This document shows positions 1 through 10,100 of a stretch of DNA of 64,000 nt, one piece after another. The stretch lies in assembly GCA_021234155.1 (NCBI GenBank), contig JAJEKV010000002.1:15601428-15665427 (forward strand), in the 5' to 3' direction. Each line of letters opens with the position of its first letter. Positions within the stretch are counted from its first letter, which is position 1. The translations under genes and the position numbers were made by a program. The stretch comes from Isoetes taiwanensis (lineage: Eukaryota > Streptophyta > Lycopodiopsida > Isoetales > Isoetaceae). The notes beneath the pieces are model-generated. The model searched no databases. It was not told the origin of the DNA and saw nothing but the letters and a program-made list of their open reading frames with translations.

Positions 1-1090
1 ATGGGGTCACCAGGCACACTTGTTCAGGGCCTTGGTTGAACCGGTCCTCCTCTATGGCGCAGAAGTGTAAGGGCCAGTGATATCCCTCACCACTTGGAGC
101 GATCTAGAGCAGTGCTGAAGGCCTTCTTGGCCGAGCACGGGAGTGAAATCCACGGTCCCATATCAGATCTTGCTCCGGAGGCGGGCTTCCTTCCATTCTG
201 AGGGCTGCTTATTTGGAACGCCACATTATTTACTTCCGAGGAAGGTGGTGGCTATGGATGAAGCCCGGCTGCCCAACCTTGCTTTGGCGGTGGCGATGGG
301 CCCTTGGCGACTCAAAGCCCTTCTTTGGAAAGACAAGCAAGCCCGGTGGTTCTCGCGATGGAATGTGCAGGCACACAGATGTGGACCGGTGCATACACCA
401 AGGAACGCTACTGTCTTGAAGTAGTACTTGGATGCTTGCTTCATGGCCAAGCTTTGGGATCTGAGAGGCCTGTCACATGTCAAGGTGGCAAATTATCGAC
501 GCCGAGGTTAATCCCATGCTCACGAGGGGCCCACACCACTACATGCGCACCCATCTACCCATGAAAAGCGCGGGGTGATTGCTTCCATTCGCGACGGTGC
601 ACACCACCTCCGCATTGAGACGGGGAGATGGATTCGGGGCAGCGTGAGGGCGAGAGTCTGTCGATCTTTGTCAACAGGGTGCCATTGAGGATGAAAGTCA
701 CGCCCTCCAGTCCTGTCCGGCATACGAGCATATCCGGGCTCGGTATGCTCGGTTAGTTGTGCCCCATCAGGCCCTGCATGAGCTACTGGGCACGGCCTCT
801 GTAGGCTTGTTGGGATCGTACCTCCGGGAGGTAATAGATACGCGGACTCAGTTATGCCCCCCTGTCCGACATTAACCTCAGCTGTACTTGTGATTATGTA
901 TATAACTGTGTAGTATGTCAGCATCCTTATTGCTACTAAGGTTTTTCCCCCGAAAACCCTTCGGGGCGGGGGTTTTTTAATCCTGGTAGTAATACGCCTG
1001 CTGCTCTCTCTTTGTACTTGGGTCCCATAGGCCAGTTCGTCTCCATGGACGATAAAATCATAATCTATTCTATTCTATTCTTTGATATTG
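1..1090 (+). mobile_element. LINE family A, 3' end (copy A1), cut by window edge
   Basis: This is the 3' part of a non-LTR retrotransposon. Translated pieces in shifting frames match the post-polymerase part of reverse transcriptase seen in the other family A copies (for example EPVLLYG, then PYQILL, then the C-terminal HHLRIETGRW). Many frameshifts and stops make it dead. It is followed by the family's 3' hairpin (about 926-995), the block containing GGTCCCATAGGCC and GGACGATAAAA, and a short (TTCTA)n tail near 1065-1085. The body continues outside the window. Confidence 0.85.
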
Positions 1091-2590
1091 TCTTCCATGT
1101 TTTGGAGCATATCATATGTTGCTTGTGCCTTAGACACAGGAATCATGCCAAATTGCTAGTGTCAAACACTGATAATCATGCATTTTTCAAGCATATTAAA
1201 CCAAGGACCTTGGACATGTGACATGATATCAACAGATAGGCATTTGAGCACATGGTGCATACAGTGAGAAACAAAAAATGCACATCAGATGAAGCACATA
1301 GATCCCCTGCTTGATCCCATTTACATATAACTCAAACCAGCTAAAATATTATTTCTAACAATAGTATTGTTTGGCCTTTGAATATCATACAATGGTGCAA
1401 AGCCTGGGGGCAAAGTTGAGCACTGTTCGTGGAAAACAAGGCTCCTCCTCAAAATCAGGATGACGTGGTAACCAAGTCCAAGGCCAAGCATTATTTAAAG
1501 CAAGAATCCTGGACAATCCACATAATATAAACATATCGCCAAGACCAATGCAGGCATTCAAGGCGAACTTTTGAGACCCTATCATTCGATATCCTTGGGG
1601 TAAATGCCCCATAAATATCCATTTACTATGTCTGATCCAACATCCACATCTACAATGACTCAATAAGTTCTAATTGCACTAGGAAAATGCAGCCATAAAG
1701 TTCCACAATCCAATATGAACTTCCCATGCCTTCATATGACGTGCTTAACTCGTCCCACTCATCATCTTGAATAGAATATATTAATAATGCATCTGAACTT
1801 ATTAGCAAAGTTCTGAGACACAACATACAATCGACCTCTAGAAATTACAACAGTCTTGAGGGGTCTAATGAAACTTTGAGAGATAGATGCCTAGAACCAT
1901 CTCTTCAACATCCACATAAAGCCCTTTCCCACAAAAATTATCTATCTGTTAATAATGATAAAAAGAAGAGCATAATTGAGCCAAACATGCATTACAGATT
2001 CACCAACTCTGGAGATTACAATAGCTCCATTGCAAACTAGTATTTCTGATGGAACCACAACTTGAAACGTCCTGTTTGCCTTCAACTAACAACCTAGTAC
2101 CTTCGATAAAACTAGGGCAAGGTATTTGACCATACCCTTTAAACAATGGATTGCAAGCAAATAAATCCAAGCAACATTCCTGAGGCTTCAGCAGAAGTAT
2201 TCTAGCTTGAGAAGAGTTGAGATAAAGATTTAGTGGGAGAAGCCATTTTTTCTAATCCAGATTATACAATAAGGCCAAGTTAAGAAGGAAACTTTGGAAG
2301 AAGTGCCCATTGTTGAGACCTGGAAAGCTAAAATCTCGATCCGTGGCTGGGCTATGGAGTGAAGATCCCACAATGAACAGTGCTGCCACCACAGAGAGGA
2401 CGACAACTAGTTCTGGTTGTCCTGGATAAGGATTTGAGCACCAACAAATTGCCTGCAGTTGCAGATTAAGGCAGGTAACTGGAATATTTGGGTATAATAT
2501 ACGGGCATATTTAGAATAGCCCCACCGTAGCAAAAAGAAAACTAATACTTCAAATTTTCTTTACTCCAAATGACTCCTGAATCTAGAGGA
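1091..2590. other. Non-coding stretch, nothing recognised
   Basis: Only short open frames without coding character are present. I see no domain, RNA gene or repeat boundary here. It separates the 3' tail of LINE A1 from the 3' tail of LINE B1. Confidence 0.5.
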
Positions 2591-2626
2591 TAATTTACAA
2601 TATTTTATTTATTTTATTTTATTTAT

Positions 2627-2995
2627 CTAATGCTCACTTAGGACCTTGAGAGGCCATGGAGCACTAATATTTACAACTTTATGAAAAATGATCGGTGTGT
2701 ATCCACCTTGCTTATATACTCTCCTAACAAATATGGTTCCAAATTCAACAATGCTGGAAAGTCTTCCATGTGTAATATGCTCATAAGCTGAGCAATGTAG
2801 AAATGTATGTGCCTCATCCTCTACATCTCCCGAACCACATATCTCACACTTCCTGTCTCCCATGGGAACTTTGAACCACCTGCCTACTTCAATTCCCAGA
2901 CGATGAGAACTACTTCTGTACCTGGCTATAATTTGTTTATATGCTTTTGGAATATCTGAAAATAAGTAAGCTTGGCTTTTGTAATCTATAATGCT
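2627..2995 (-). pseudogene. LINE B1 ORF2 C-terminal Cys-His segment
   Basis: Continuation of ORF2 beyond the nested A2 element. It reads IIDYKSQAYLF and later a CX2C...H...C arrangement around CEICGSGDVEDEAHTFLHC, as in other L1 ORF2 C-termini. Its open frame runs a little into A2 (up to 3307) only by chance. Confidence 0.8.
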
Positions 2996-3672
2996 GTTGA
3001 CTTCTCTTACGCTTGCTTCATCAGCAAGCTTTGGGATGCCAGCGCCCTTGAACAGGTCAAGACAGCACACTACCAGCGCCACATAAATCCCACATTGGAA
3101 CGAGGCCCACAATGCTACCTGCGCACCCACTTGCCCATGAAAAGACGCAGACTCATTGCCTCCATTCGCACAGGGGCACATCATCTTCGAATTGAGACAG
3201 GCAGATGGATTGGTGAGCCACGTCAGGACAGGCTCTGTCAATGCTGCCAAATGGGAGTCATTGAGGATGAATCTCATACCCTTCAAAGTTGCCCAGCATA
3301 TGATCAAATCCGGACGCGCTATGCTGAGTTGGTCAGGCCTGGCCAGCCGCTACATGTGACATTGAGCACGGCATCCGTACGGATGCTAGGATCATACCTT
3401 CAAGGGGTCATGGACATGCGAGATCAGCTATGTCCTCCACGCACTTGACATATACATACACATTTATTTCATGATGATGTATACTTGTACAGTTTGACAG
3501 CATTCTTATTACTGCCACGGTTTTTCCCTCGAAAACCCTTCGGGGCGGGGGTTTTTTAACCCGGACAGTAATAAGTTTGCTGCGCTCCTTCTGGGTCCCA
3601 TAGGCCGATTGGTCTCAGTGGACGATAAAAAAACTATTCTATTCTATTCTATTCTATTCTATTCTATTCTAT
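2996..3672 (+). mobile_element. LINE family A (copy A2), 5'-truncated, nested in LINE B1
   Basis: Carries about 150 codons of the ORF2 C-terminus (KLWDAS, HHLRIETGRWIGEPRQD and a CX2CX9HX4C motif, CQCCQ...H..C) ending at a stop near 3448. It continues with the family 3' hairpin (3505-3575, arms CTTATTACTGCC and GGACAGTAATAAG), the GGTCCCATAGGCCGATTGGT block, and a (TTCTA)n tail at about 3640-3672. Its low decay compared with B1 and its position inside B1 show it is younger. Confidence 0.9.
3505..3575 (+). other. LINE A 3' structured element (type copy)
   Basis: A long hairpin just upstream of the element's 3' tail. Outer arms of 12-13 nt pair, with one bulge. The interior has a U-rich stretch, CCCTCGAAAACCCTTCGGGG and a G-run. 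Related structures occur near 926-995, 13309-13368 (minus), 35914-35984 (minus), 54730-54796 (minus) and 59733-59807 (minus). In related LINEs such a hairpin is the recognition site for the element's own reverse transcriptase; that role is inferred here. Confidence 0.7.
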
Positions 3673-4360
3673 AGTGTACCATTCTACTACCTGGGGCAGC
3701 CCATAAGTAATCTATTGCAAGTCTTTCCAATACGGCTCTTGCCTCCTTTTTGTCACTAGGCCAATTGGCTTCTGACAGCCCCCATTTATTAGCCCAATTC
3801 CAAAAATCTCTTAGCCACCCTTGCTCAGCATTAGCCATAGCTTGATGGGAGATTCGAGCTGGACTCTGTTCTCTAAGCCTATTTACAAAATTTACAGATT
3901 GGTATAGAGCTTCAAACTCTAAGGGGAACATCCCAGCTTCTGCAAGCATGATTGCATATGGAATTTGAGCTTTGATTCCCAGCTCCTCCCGCAAGAACAT
4001 TTTCTGCATGGCTTCTATTTGGCTCCGTAGCCTTGCTGAGCATCCTGGCCCCCATACTGGAGTTCCATATAGCAATACTGTTTGTACTAATGTTTTGAAA
4101 AGCATTTTTTTCAGCTCCCAATCTATTAGAGATGCTTTATGACACCTCGTAAGCATACTATACAAAGCTGATTTACCTCCCATGACTCTTCTTTTTACAC
4201 ATTCCTTCCAATTGTATTTTGAAGCAAAATCAATGCCTAAATATTTGTAGCAGTCCACTATTTCAAGTGTATGTCTCTGGTAAAAGAAATCGGGTCTCTC
4301 CTTGGTTCCAAATATCATGATTTTGGATTTAGCCACATTCACTTTCATCCCTTTTGCCAT
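3659..4360 (-). pseudogene. LINE B1 ORF2, post-polymerase part
   Basis: Same frame as the reverse transcriptase block above, restarted after the two stops. It includes KVNVAKSKIMIFG, YKYLGIDF and LLYGTPVWG, the thumb and connection region of L1-type polymerases. It ends artificially where LINE A2 is inserted; the remaining C-terminal codons lie at 2990-2627. Confidence 0.85.
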
Positions 4361-4399
4361 GCAAAATCATTCTAGCCCGTGCAAGTGCTTCTGCAATAT

Positions 4400-6482
4400 T
4401 TATTTCTTGTTGGCTAATAACACCACATCATCTGCATATAATAAGAGATGGAAAAGGTATGTATCTATTTGTGTGCCTGATAGAGGCTGATTTTTCAGCC
4501 ATTCTTCTAGTTCATCAATGAATATGCCAAATAGAGTTGGAGATAACGGGCACCCCTGACGTACCCCCACCGTGCTTCTCACTAATGTGCATAAATTCAT
4601 AGAAACTTTAATCAATACCTCTGAATATAACTGAGCTATGGCTTCTCTAATTTCTTCAGGGACCCCAATCTGTATCATTCTCTCACTCAGTTTATCTCTT
4701 GGAACAGAGTCAAATGCTTTTGCAAAGTCAATAAATGCCACAAACAATGCTGCATTTGGATTTCTAGCCTTCTCCACTAATACTCGAAGTGCAAGGGCAT
4801 GGTCTAAGGTAGTATGCCCCTTCCTAAAACCACCCTGGTATGGAGAGCGCTTGCTATGTTCTTCTGCCCAAGAACTAAGTTTATATTCCAGGAGACTGCC
4901 CATAATTTTAGCAAATGTATTTCCAATTAGAATTGTTTTGTAATTTGCTACATCCTTCTTGTCACCTGCTTTGTGAATTGGATGGACCATATTGGTCCTC
5001 CAACTATCAGGCAAACCACTTTTGAACCCTTCATTTATCAAGCCTGTAAGTGTGGACAAAGTCCTCTGTCCGCTCATTTTTAGGAGCTCCACACACACGC
5101 CATCCAAATCACATGCTTTATTATTAGCCATGTCACTTAATATCTCCTCCACCTCATGTTCTTTAAAAGCAATGCATGCGCTGGAGACCATTCTTGGCAT
5201 GCTATTCTGACCACTCTTTTCATAGAGGTCTTTTACTAGTTGCATCAGGGCATCTTCCCTTAAACTGGAGCGCTCAAATCTGCCCTTAAACATATCCCAG
5301 AAGGCTTTTGGTGTATGTTTGAGGTGCTCTGTCAATTCTCTTTGCTTTTTCTTGAAGTAATCGCGCTTCTTTTTTCTCAAGAGTTGCTTGTACCATTTTG
5401 GTTTACATATGCACCTTTTTGGCAATCTGTTTGTAGCTATCTTGCATTCCTCATCCCACCATGCATTGCAGGGTCTCCCATGAATGCGCTTTTTGGTCAC
5501 ACCAAATGTTTGCTTTGCAGCATCCAATATTAACCTTGTAAAATGGTTTGCATCTGCTACAAATTTGTCCTGACCATGTGGCTTGTTCCAATAAATCTTC
5601 AATGCACTTTTTATATGCTTCATGTAGGGTGTAATTCACTTTAATCTTAGGATGAAAGGGCTGCTGCTGTAAATTAGTTTCATGACATGTTTTAAGCATT
5701 ATAAATAGGGGTTTATGATCAAATTCTGGAAGCTTTTCACCAATCCATAAGTCCTTAATCATACGTGCATCTTTAGCCAACAAATAATCAACTGTGCTTG
5801 CTCTAGACTGGCTTACAAACGTGAACTTTCCTGAATTCATGAAAGAACCAATGCCATTGATGATTTTTAGCCCACACATTGTTCCAAACTCTACAAGTAA
5901 TTCGCCCATGCTATTGGACATAATGTCTTCAGATGTTCTCATATAAACTGGATCCAAAATCTCATCTAAATTTGCATCCGAGATATCAGCAAATGCTTTT
6001 ACTTGCTTGTCACCTGTGCGCCCATTAAAGTCTCCCAGAATGAAGATCTCACCAAGACTACTAAAGTGCAAGACATCTGAGCACAAGTTACTGAAAGGAT
6101 CCTCTTTATTTAACGTTCTCTTATTATACACAGAAGCATTAAGAGGTGCAAAATAGCATACAACAAAAAACAAGACTGACCTTTTTGTCTTTACCTGAAG
6201 CCACATATATTGCTTGTGCTGATCACGCCTGACAACCTGTACCTCTAGTTTCAATTTTGATTTTCCATATACTGCTATGCCACCAAAGCCACGTCCTGCT
6301 CCTAGTAATTTTTCATTCCAGATTTGTTCAATCAAATCAAAGCCATCAATATCAGGTAGTGGACGAAATTGGTGTGCCCAAGTCTCTGTAAATAAAAGCA
6401 AATCATTTGTTGCCCATATATCCAATGTAGCCTCAATCTTTGTTTGGTTGAGTCCATGTGCATTCCATAAGCTCAATCTCAA
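4400..6482 (-). pseudogene. LINE B1 ORF2: endonuclease and reverse transcriptase
   Basis: APE-type endonuclease in one frame (6482 to about 5570): WNAHGL, ETWAHQ, the GDFNGRTG motif and DHKPL. A frameshift near 5570 moves the frame to the reverse transcriptase part, which shows AFIDFAKAFDSVP, GVRQGCPLSPTLFG and the catalytic YADDVVLL near 4430. The enzyme nicks the genomic target and copies element RNA in place (target-primed reverse transcription). Two in-frame stops (TAA, then TGA) follow the YADD block, after which the frame continues at 4360. The pieces cannot give one protein. Confidence 0.88.
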
Positions 6483-6494
6483 GGTCCCTGTTTC

Positions 6495-6785
6495 CTACCT
6501 TCTCTTCCTGTTGGTTACAACTACTTTGCCTCCCTGATCCAAATATGCTACAAGTCCTGATGTTCTAGCCTCTTTCACCTTCATCCATTTTTTCTTTCTA
6601 CTCTCTAGCTGAGTTGGAGTTAGATCCATATCCAACCAGATTTTTTCTCCCTTCAATGAGCCTCTATTCTGCAGTACTCTATCCCGAGCTTCCTTACTCC
6701 TGAATTTCACTATGATAGGGCGGGTATAAGACCCTATTTTCCCTACCCTTTTTGCAGAAACAAACCCAGGCTCATGCAGATGCAT
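6495..6785 (-). pseudogene. LINE B1 ORF1 C-terminal part (Transposase_22/L1 ORF1p-like)
   Basis: About 96 codons matching the C-terminal half of the complete ORF1 at 32507-33202 (shared RPI(I/L)V, SKEARDR, LKGEKIWLD and LTPTQLE). In L1 elements this protein is an RNA-binding chaperone with coiled coil, RRM and C-terminal domain; only the RRM end and C-terminal domain remain here. The frame ends in TAG, and the same frame continues after five codons into the ORF2 region. Confidence 0.75.
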
Positions 6786-6790
6786 AGTCT

Positions 6791-7123
6791 CTGCAAATAT
6801 TAGAATATGATATTAGAATAAAAAATATTCTCACCCCCGCGACACCAACAATTAAGGGTTTGCCCTTCCCAGCAAAAAAGATTCTAGTCTAGGAATAAAA
6901 AAAATTCTAGGAATAACGAACCATGCTAATGGACCGGTTACTCCTCGATAGAAAGAAGGTATAATCGAGGGTTCAGATTATAGCAATGAATGATAACCAA
7001 AGGTCATTGTACACGAACGCAATGTCCACCACCGAAAACATATCTCACACACATGCCTCCCACCACCAATTTTCTTTTCATATTCACTGATCCTCTCGTC
7101 ACTTGGCCTATTGGTTATCTTCC
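6791..7123 (+). promoter_or_regulatory. Putative HPR1 promoter and 5' leader
   Basis: The interval between the truncated LINE B1 and the HPR1 start codon. It contains a TATA-like GTATAATCG near 6959 and a C/A/T-rich, G-poor leader close to the ATG. No firm core promoter can be set from sequence alone. The regulatory space left between the LINE and the gene is only about 330 bp. Confidence 0.3.
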
Positions 7124-10100
7124 ATGGCCCGACCTCTCCCTGTTCAGGTATTCAACCCGAAGGGCACCTGCAGGGTTGTCAGCACAAAGCCCATGCCAGG
7201 TAGTCGCTGGATTAGCCTGCTTACCGATGCTGGATGCCGCGTAGAGGTACTTAATTATCACAATTTTGTGTGCCATGTTGAATTCTCACAAGGGACACAG
7301 ATAACCTCTTTCCTTAGAAGTAGAAATGGGTTCAATTCATTAGACTGTAGTTGTCAATATTGTAGTTTATATGTATGTTGGGTGGGACTTCATTTATCTA
7401 AGCGATTTATTGCTTTTAACTTTGTTACATGTGATATCATATTACAGGTTTGTACAGCTGACAAGACAATATTAACAGTGGATGACATTCTTACACTTAT
7501 TGGTACTAAATGTGATGGAGTGATAGGTCAGGTAGGCATTGGCTGTGTAAAAGGTTTAATATTAAGAAGATGCATATATACTAATAATAAACCTCGACAT
7601 ATAGTTGACAGAGGACTGGGGAGAAGAATTGTTTTCAGCATTGAAGAGGGCAGGTGGCCATGCTTTCAGTAACATGGCAGTTGGGTATAACAATGTCTCT
7701 GTGGATGCTGCCAACAAGTATGGAATCTCGGTTGGTAACACTCCTGTAAGTCACTCTTGTCCTGAACCTTGGTATACTATTATTTATTGAAAAAACTAAT
7801 TTGCATAGATATTTTGCTCCTCAAAGTTTGTTGAATCTTGTGGCCATAGGGTTTATGTACTGGCACCTAGTATCATTCAAATGTAAATTAGGCACATGCT
7901 ATTTCTTAATCTTCACTTATATTTTTCTCTTACTGTGCAGGGAGTTCTCACAGAAACAACAGCAGAGCTTGCAGCATCTTTGACGCTTGCAGCAGCGCGT
8001 CGAATTGTTGAGGCAGATGATTTTATGCGAGCTGGAAAATACAAAGGATGGCTTCCTAATCTGTATGTAACCATAAAAGTTATTCTATTCTTATCATGGA
8101 AGATTTTAGACAACATACATGGACAATCCAGTATAGGCTGTGTGTAGGGGAGAGCTATTAACAACTTGAGTATTTTTATGTTGCTAAGGAATGTTTAAAG
8201 GTGGAAGGATTACTAGAGTTGAAATATAAACATCTCTGGATAGTGCTATCATTGACTGGGTACTCTTGGCAATTATTATGGGTGTGTTTACATAAATAGT
8301 TGCCTCGAGACTAAAAAATGGTCAGAAATTTTATGCTTAGACCAACCAGGAAGGGGTAAAGAATGCAGTAGCGAAGATGATGCAGTTAGGAAAGTTAGGT
8401 GCAAAGCAATCAAACTTAGGACGCTAAGGGTGGCACCTATAATGCATTGAATTATCCATCAAATATTGCGTTTCTTTAGAACGACGTCAATGGTTACATT
8501 TGAGGTCTTGAAATGTGTCATATGCTGCCAAGGAGCAATTGGCACATGCGTGTTTGAGAACTGAAGAATCCATGGTGGGCCGACGCTAAAGGCAAGTATG
8601 CGATGGGAAGTGATTGTAAGTGATTAGTTCTGGTGATTGTAAAAGAGGTGTAGGTGATTAGCTCTGGTGATTTTGAAAGAAGTGTCTATGGTTTCTACAG
8701 ACACGCAATTTTGACATGCAAACACACTTTGCCATTCTCCTTCATTCTCAGTCATTTGTGCTGCGATGCATCTTTCGTATTCAAAAGTTCTGTAGTCCGA
8801 TAAAACAGACTTCTACAGCCTAAACATAAAAGCATTTTTTTTTCCTGCTAATCTCAGGATGTACAAACAGTTAGAACAGTTTCTTGCTTTTTATTTAGAG
8901 GATCACGTCTCTGGAATAAAAAGTATATGTTTTTTATAGGTTTGTTGGGAACCTCTTGAAAGGGCAAACTGTTGGCATTATTGGTGCAGGAAGAATTGGC
9001 TCAGCTTATGCACGGATGATGGTATTGTTTTCTGAACTGCAGAAGAATGCTGGGCTTTGATCAAAGAAATGGCTTTTTTTTTTGGAATTAAAATTTCATA
9101 TCCTTGACGTGCAGGTTGAGGGTTTTAAGATGAATGTTATTTACTACGACCTTTACCAATCAAGTCGGCTTGAAAAGTTTGTCACAGGTACTACTCTAAT
9201 GTATTATGTTCAACCTCTTTAGTATGTAGACCTATTGGTGCTTGTTCTTTTATTTGTTAAAATGCTTACTGTTCAAGAGACCCCACATTGACATGACCAC
9301 AGTAATTTGAATGTATTTTACAAAGTAGAACATGCATGCATGCAGAAAGAAATCTGCAAAACCTAGGTAAAAAATGGGCCCCAGCCCAAAATCAATAAAT
9401 GATTTTTTTTCCTGCAGCATTGGTATGCACATGTATGAGAATTGCGTCTCATGACAAGGGCATACTCGACCTCAAGGACTTTATTTCAAGGACTAAAAAT
9501 GCAGAAAGCAAAGAGAGATGCAAGTAAGGATTTATATGTTTATAGGTTTACTTCGACTTGCAAGCAAGGACTAGGCCTGATTTTGTCAAAGTGGACCAGG
9601 AGAAGGCCTAAATTCTAATAGCACTACCTGATATGCATTTATAATTTGCATAGCCTTGCTTTCCCTCTTAACATGAGTTTCTCATGCACATTACATTGGC
9701 GCCATGTGGTGTATAGGGGTGAAAACCACTTCTCCAAAAGGATTGCAAAAATCACAGCAAGTGGAGGAACTCCGAAATTGCAGAAATGGCTTGATAAAGA
9801 AGGATCTCCAGAAGCAGAACATGGAATTAGGAACTAATTATAAGCATCTTACAATGAATTAAAAAACATGAAGACTCAGGAATATGCACAAGCAACTTAT
9901 GCCAGAAATTACATTTGGGGAGTATCTTGATCTTTAATCCTGTCCAAATGTCTTTGTTGTGCCTGCCATCAGAATAGTCTTCAGAATAGTCTTCCTAGTG
10001 TCTTGTAATAATTTTTCTGGCATGCAAAGGACATGCCTCAACACTTTGCAGGCTACTCAGGCCTTCTAGCTGTTCCTTCCTTTTTGCGTAAGGAAAAGGG

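Larger units (their letters stand above)
2595..6790 (-). mobile_element. LINE family B (copy B1), 5'-truncated, split by a nested LINE
   Basis: An L1-like non-LTR retrotransposon read on the minus strand. In order of transcription it holds the end of ORF1 (6785-6495), endonuclease (6482 to about 5570), reverse transcriptase (about 5570-3675) and a C-terminal Cys-His segment (about 2990-2627). Its 3' end is a (TTTA)n-like tail at about 2598-2630. Family A copy A2 interrupts ORF2 at about 2995-3672: the frame stops just after HYRIE and resumes as IIDYKSQAYLF, which are adjacent in copy B2. The 5' end stops inside ORF1 about 340 bp upstream of the HPR1 start codon and points towards it. Confidence 0.9.

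Noticed and set aside
3505-3575. Bacterial-style intrinsic terminator
   Set aside because: The GC hairpin plus T-run looks like one, but it recurs at LINE 3' ends in a plant-type genome and sits upstream of the element tail.
7103-7123. Upstream extension of the HPR1 start (residues before MARPLP)
   Set aside because: The extension begins at TTG rather than ATG; orthologues start at the ATG at 7124.
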